DNA of 64,000 bases from Belliella calami. Its GTDB lineage: Bacteria > Bacteroidota > Bacteroidia > Cytophagales > Cyclobacteriaceae. The notes beneath the pieces are model-generated. The model was not told the DNA's origin. It made no database searches and saw only the letters and a program-made list of their open reading frames with translations. Below are positions 62,117 to 64,000 of the stretch, piece by piece. Position numbers and translations under genes: made by a program. Where the stretch lies: positions 372,001 to 436,000 of the forward strand of contig NZ_JAKZGS010000003.1 in NCBI RefSeq assembly GCF_022549695.1. Reading direction: 5' to 3'. Position 1 is the first letter of the stretch; each line of letters begins with the position of its first letter.

Positions 62117-62239
62117 GTGATTAAGCAACTTTTTCTGCTTTAAGTTTTTGATCTAGCATAGAAATGAAGACTGTTTCGAGAATTGCTTTTACTAGTCTTC
62201 ATTTCAAAAATATAAAATCCTGCTTCGGCAGGATTTTTT
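62117..62239 (+). ncRNA. Candidate small RNA, about 120 nt, function unknown
   Basis: Bounded by a good promoter and a strong terminator. It can fold into three hairpins: a small one (TTAAGCA ... TGCTTTAA, 62121-62143), a perfect 12-base stem GAAATGAAGACT / AGTCTTCATTTC (62161-62205), and the terminator. No start codon with an open frame is present inside. It could instead be the structured leader of the DUF4421 gene. It does not resemble tmRNA, 6S or RNase P as far as I can see. Confidence 0.42.
62214..62239 (+). terminator. Terminator with a UUCG tetraloop
   Basis: AAAATCCTGC-TTCG-GCAGGATTTT followed by more T. The stem closes on C(UUCG)G, an especially stable tetraloop. Confidence 0.9.
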
Positions 62240-62297
62240 GTTTAGATTGCTCTTATTAATTTTATGTTTCAATGAAATCCATTAAAAAAAGATCATT

Positions 62298-63341
62298 GTG
62301 GGTATTTATAAGCTTCAAATATTCAAGGTTGTAATTTTGCTTGTTTTGGCGTTTTCTTTGGAAGTAAAACCAACGAATGCCCAAGCAAATTTGGACTCTG
62401 TCTACTATGTGAAATTTCCTGATCAATTGACCACTAGAGTGTACACTTCCAGAAAATACACCTCTGTTTTGATAAACGATCGGGTGCTAGACCAAAAAAT
62501 TCGATTCGAACCAAATTCCACATTGAACCTTGGACTTGGAGCTACTTACAATGGACTTACTTTAAATATTGCGTATGGTTTTGGTTTTTTGAATCCAGAA
62601 CGTGGTACAGGAGAGTCAAAATACTTGGATCTTCAAGCCCATGCTTACCCTAAAGATCTTATTATTGATCTTTTTTTACAATTCTATAAAGGTTACTATG
62701 CGGAATTGGATGATTTTTCTTCACAAAATGATCCGTTTTTGATTCTCCCTGAGATGCGAGTTAGAAAAATAGGGACAAATGTCCAATATCTATTCAATGG
62801 TGATAAGTTGTCTTTACGAGCTGCTTTTCTTCAAAGTGAATGGCAAAAACGCTCAGCGGGAAGTCCTCTTTTGGGTTTTGAGATTTATGGAGGTCTTGTA
62901 GACAATGATGGGTTGATAATGCCAATGGGCTTATTGGATTCTGAAGATCGTAACTTCAGTTCTTCAAAATACTTCCAATTTGGACCAAATGTTGGGTATT
63001 CGCATACCTTCGTGATTTTGAAACATTTTTTCATAACTGGATATGCATCTACCAATCTGAGTTTGGGGCATCAAAATTTGTCTTTTGAAAATGGAAATGA
63101 AAGAAGATGGGGTCTGAGTTCTAATTTATTTCTTCGTGGATTTGTAGGATACAACTCTGAAAAGTGGTCAATCAATGCAAATTACGTACATAATAGAGTT
63201 AATTTGACACGAAACAGTAACTTTGATAATACATTGATGACAGGAAACTATCGGATTAATTTTGTTTATAGAATAAAGCCTGGGTCAAATTTAAAGCGAT
63301 ATCTTGATGCAGTAGATTTAAAAAGGCTCTTAAGGAGATGA
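62298..63341 (+). CDS. DUF4421-type outer membrane protein
   Basis: A 347-residue protein with a signal peptide (GIYKLQIFKVVILLVLAFSL, cleavage near TNAQA) and DUF4421-like content: YYVKFPDQLTTRVYTSRKYTSVLI, IRFEPNSTLNLGLGATYNGLTLNIAYGFGFLN, then barrel-like strands to a basic end. The family is found in Bacteroidota and is of unknown function, probably an outer-membrane beta-barrel. The start is GTG at 62298; an in-frame TAA at 62283 excludes an earlier start, and the upstream ATG at 62272 is in another frame. The signal peptide beginning at the GTG is complete, supporting it. Confidence 0.75.
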   Translation: MGIYKLQIFKVVILLVLAFSLEVKPTNAQANLDSVYYVKFPDQLTTRVYTSRKYTSVLINDRVLDQKIRFEPNSTLNLGLGATYNGLTLNIAYGFGFLNPERGTGESKYLDLQAHAYPKDLIIDLFLQFYKGYYAELDDFSSQNDPFLILPEMRVRKIGTNVQYLFNGDKLSLRAAFLQSEWQKRSAGSPLLGFEIYGGLVDNDGLIMPMGLLDSEDRNFSSSKYFQFGPNVGYSHTFVILKHFFITGYASTNLSLGHQNLSFENGNERRWGLSSNLFLRGFVGYNSEKWSINANYVHNRVNLTRNSNFDNTLMTGNYRINFVYRIKPGSNLKRYLDAVDLKRLLRR

Positions 63342-63453
63342 TATTCGATTGGCAATATATAGCTTGATATATTGGTAATTATACCTATTAATATTTTTAG
63401 ATATCATATTTTATTAATTTTACTTTCTTTGAAGAATATAAAACCAAATATAT

Positions 63454-64000
63454 ATGTCAGACAAATATGGAATAGGCAAAGCCTTGGCAGTCTTGGGTGT
63501 TAAAGCTGAAAATAGTGGGACTTGTACCGGAAATAGCTGGATGGATACAAGTGAAGGATATTTAAGTTCATTTTCTCCAGCAGATGGTGATTTGATAGCA
63601 AAAGTTCAATTGACAGATAAAGAGTCATATGAAAAAGTCATTTTGCAAGGACAAAAGGCTTTTTCTGAATGGAGATTGTTGCCGGCACCTCAGAGAGGGG
63701 AGATTGTCCGTCAGGTTGGAAATGCTTTGCGAGAAGTTAAATCTGAATTGGGAAAATTGGTTTCTTACGAGATGGGTAAGTCTTATCAGGAAGGTTTAGG
63801 GGAAGTTCAGGAGATGATAGATATCTGTGATTTTGCAGTTGGTCTATCAAGACAACTTTATGGATTGACAATGCATTCTGAAAGGCCTGGCCATAGAATG
63901 TACGAACAATGGCATCCAATTGGAATAGTCGGTATAATTTCCGCATTCAATTTTCCTGTGGCAGTTTGGTCTTGGAACAGTATGATAGCTTTAGTTTGTG
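63454..64000 (+). CDS. Aldehyde dehydrogenase, ALDH7-type (cut by window end)
   Basis: The first 182 residues of an NAD-dependent aldehyde dehydrogenase, open to the right edge. After MSDKYGIGKALAVLG come SSFSPADGDLIAKVQL, AFSEWRLLPAPQRGEIVRQVG, LVSYEMGKSYQEGLGEVQEMIDICDFAVGLSRQLYG and WHPIGIVGIISAFNFPVAVWSWNSMIALVC. The FNFPVAVWSWN pattern is characteristic of the ALDH7 (alpha-aminoadipate semialdehyde dehydrogenase, antiquitin) group in lysine catabolism. The catalytic cysteine and glutamate lie beyond the window. Confidence 0.9.
   Translation, partial: MSDKYGIGKALAVLGVKAENSGTCTGNSWMDTSEGYLSSFSPADGDLIAKVQLTDKESYEKVILQGQKAFSEWRLLPAPQRGEIVRQVGNALREVKSELGKLVSYEMGKSYQEGLGEVQEMIDICDFAVGLSRQLYGLTMHSERPGHRMYEQWHPIGIVGIISAFNFPVAVWSWNSMIALVC

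Overview
The window looks like chromosomal DNA of a Bacteroidota member, most likely order Cytophagales (Cyclobacteriaceae-like; this is inference from gene content, no rRNA is present). Supporting signs are AT-rich intergenic DNA, TAnnTTTG-type -7 promoter boxes, near absence of Shine-Dalgarno sequences, an OmpA protein with thrombospondin-3-type calcium repeats, a short-type adenylate kinase, lipoproteins with acidic residues after the lipid-bearing cysteine, and DUF4421, MORN/YwqK-like and GldI/FKBP-like proteins.

Positions 1-31.3 kb are mostly housekeeping. They hold an FKBP-type isomerase fragment, serine dehydratase, a Ca2+/Na+ antiporter with a small export protein, uracil phosphoribosyltransferase, an OmpA porin, an M42 peptidase, hpt-adk-obg, grpE-dnaJ (behind a possible sigma-54-like promoter), an ABC-2 exporter pair, Dps, a histidine kinase, a second DnaE-type polymerase, an MscS channel, a MetZ-type sulfhydrylase under a SAM-I riboswitch, pth-ctc-prs, comB, gcvT and sbcDC.

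Positions 31.5-48.5 kb are accessory and the most unusual part. A perfect-looking 801-bp tandem duplication of an outer-membrane-type protein lies between sbcD and a decayed second copy of the sbcD 5' end. After rlpA comes a REP-associated tyrosine transposase (RAYT) embedded in six composite arrays of palindromes. Between the last four arrays lie four tandem units of about 1.99 kb. Each unit has a conserved leader, a 63-residue secreted peptide with two cysteines in its mature part (NVEALA-like signal), a hairpin terminator, and a 361-362-residue surface-type lipoprotein with a variable N-terminal half and a nearly invariant C-terminal half. Next, on the minus strand, a PadR regulator heads six overlapping paralogous membrane proteins with a HAAS/DUF1700-like N-terminal helical domain.

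Positions 48.8-64 kb return to ordinary content: a serpin lipoprotein, the two methylmalonyl-CoA mutase subunits with a DUF389 protein, a ferredoxin and its reductase, MarR, a MORN-repeat protein, an aminotransferase, a family-2 glycosyltransferase-like protein, a roughly 1-kb gene-free stretch containing a candidate small RNA, a DUF4421 protein and the start of an ALDH7-type aldehyde dehydrogenase. I saw no tRNA, rRNA or CRISPR array.
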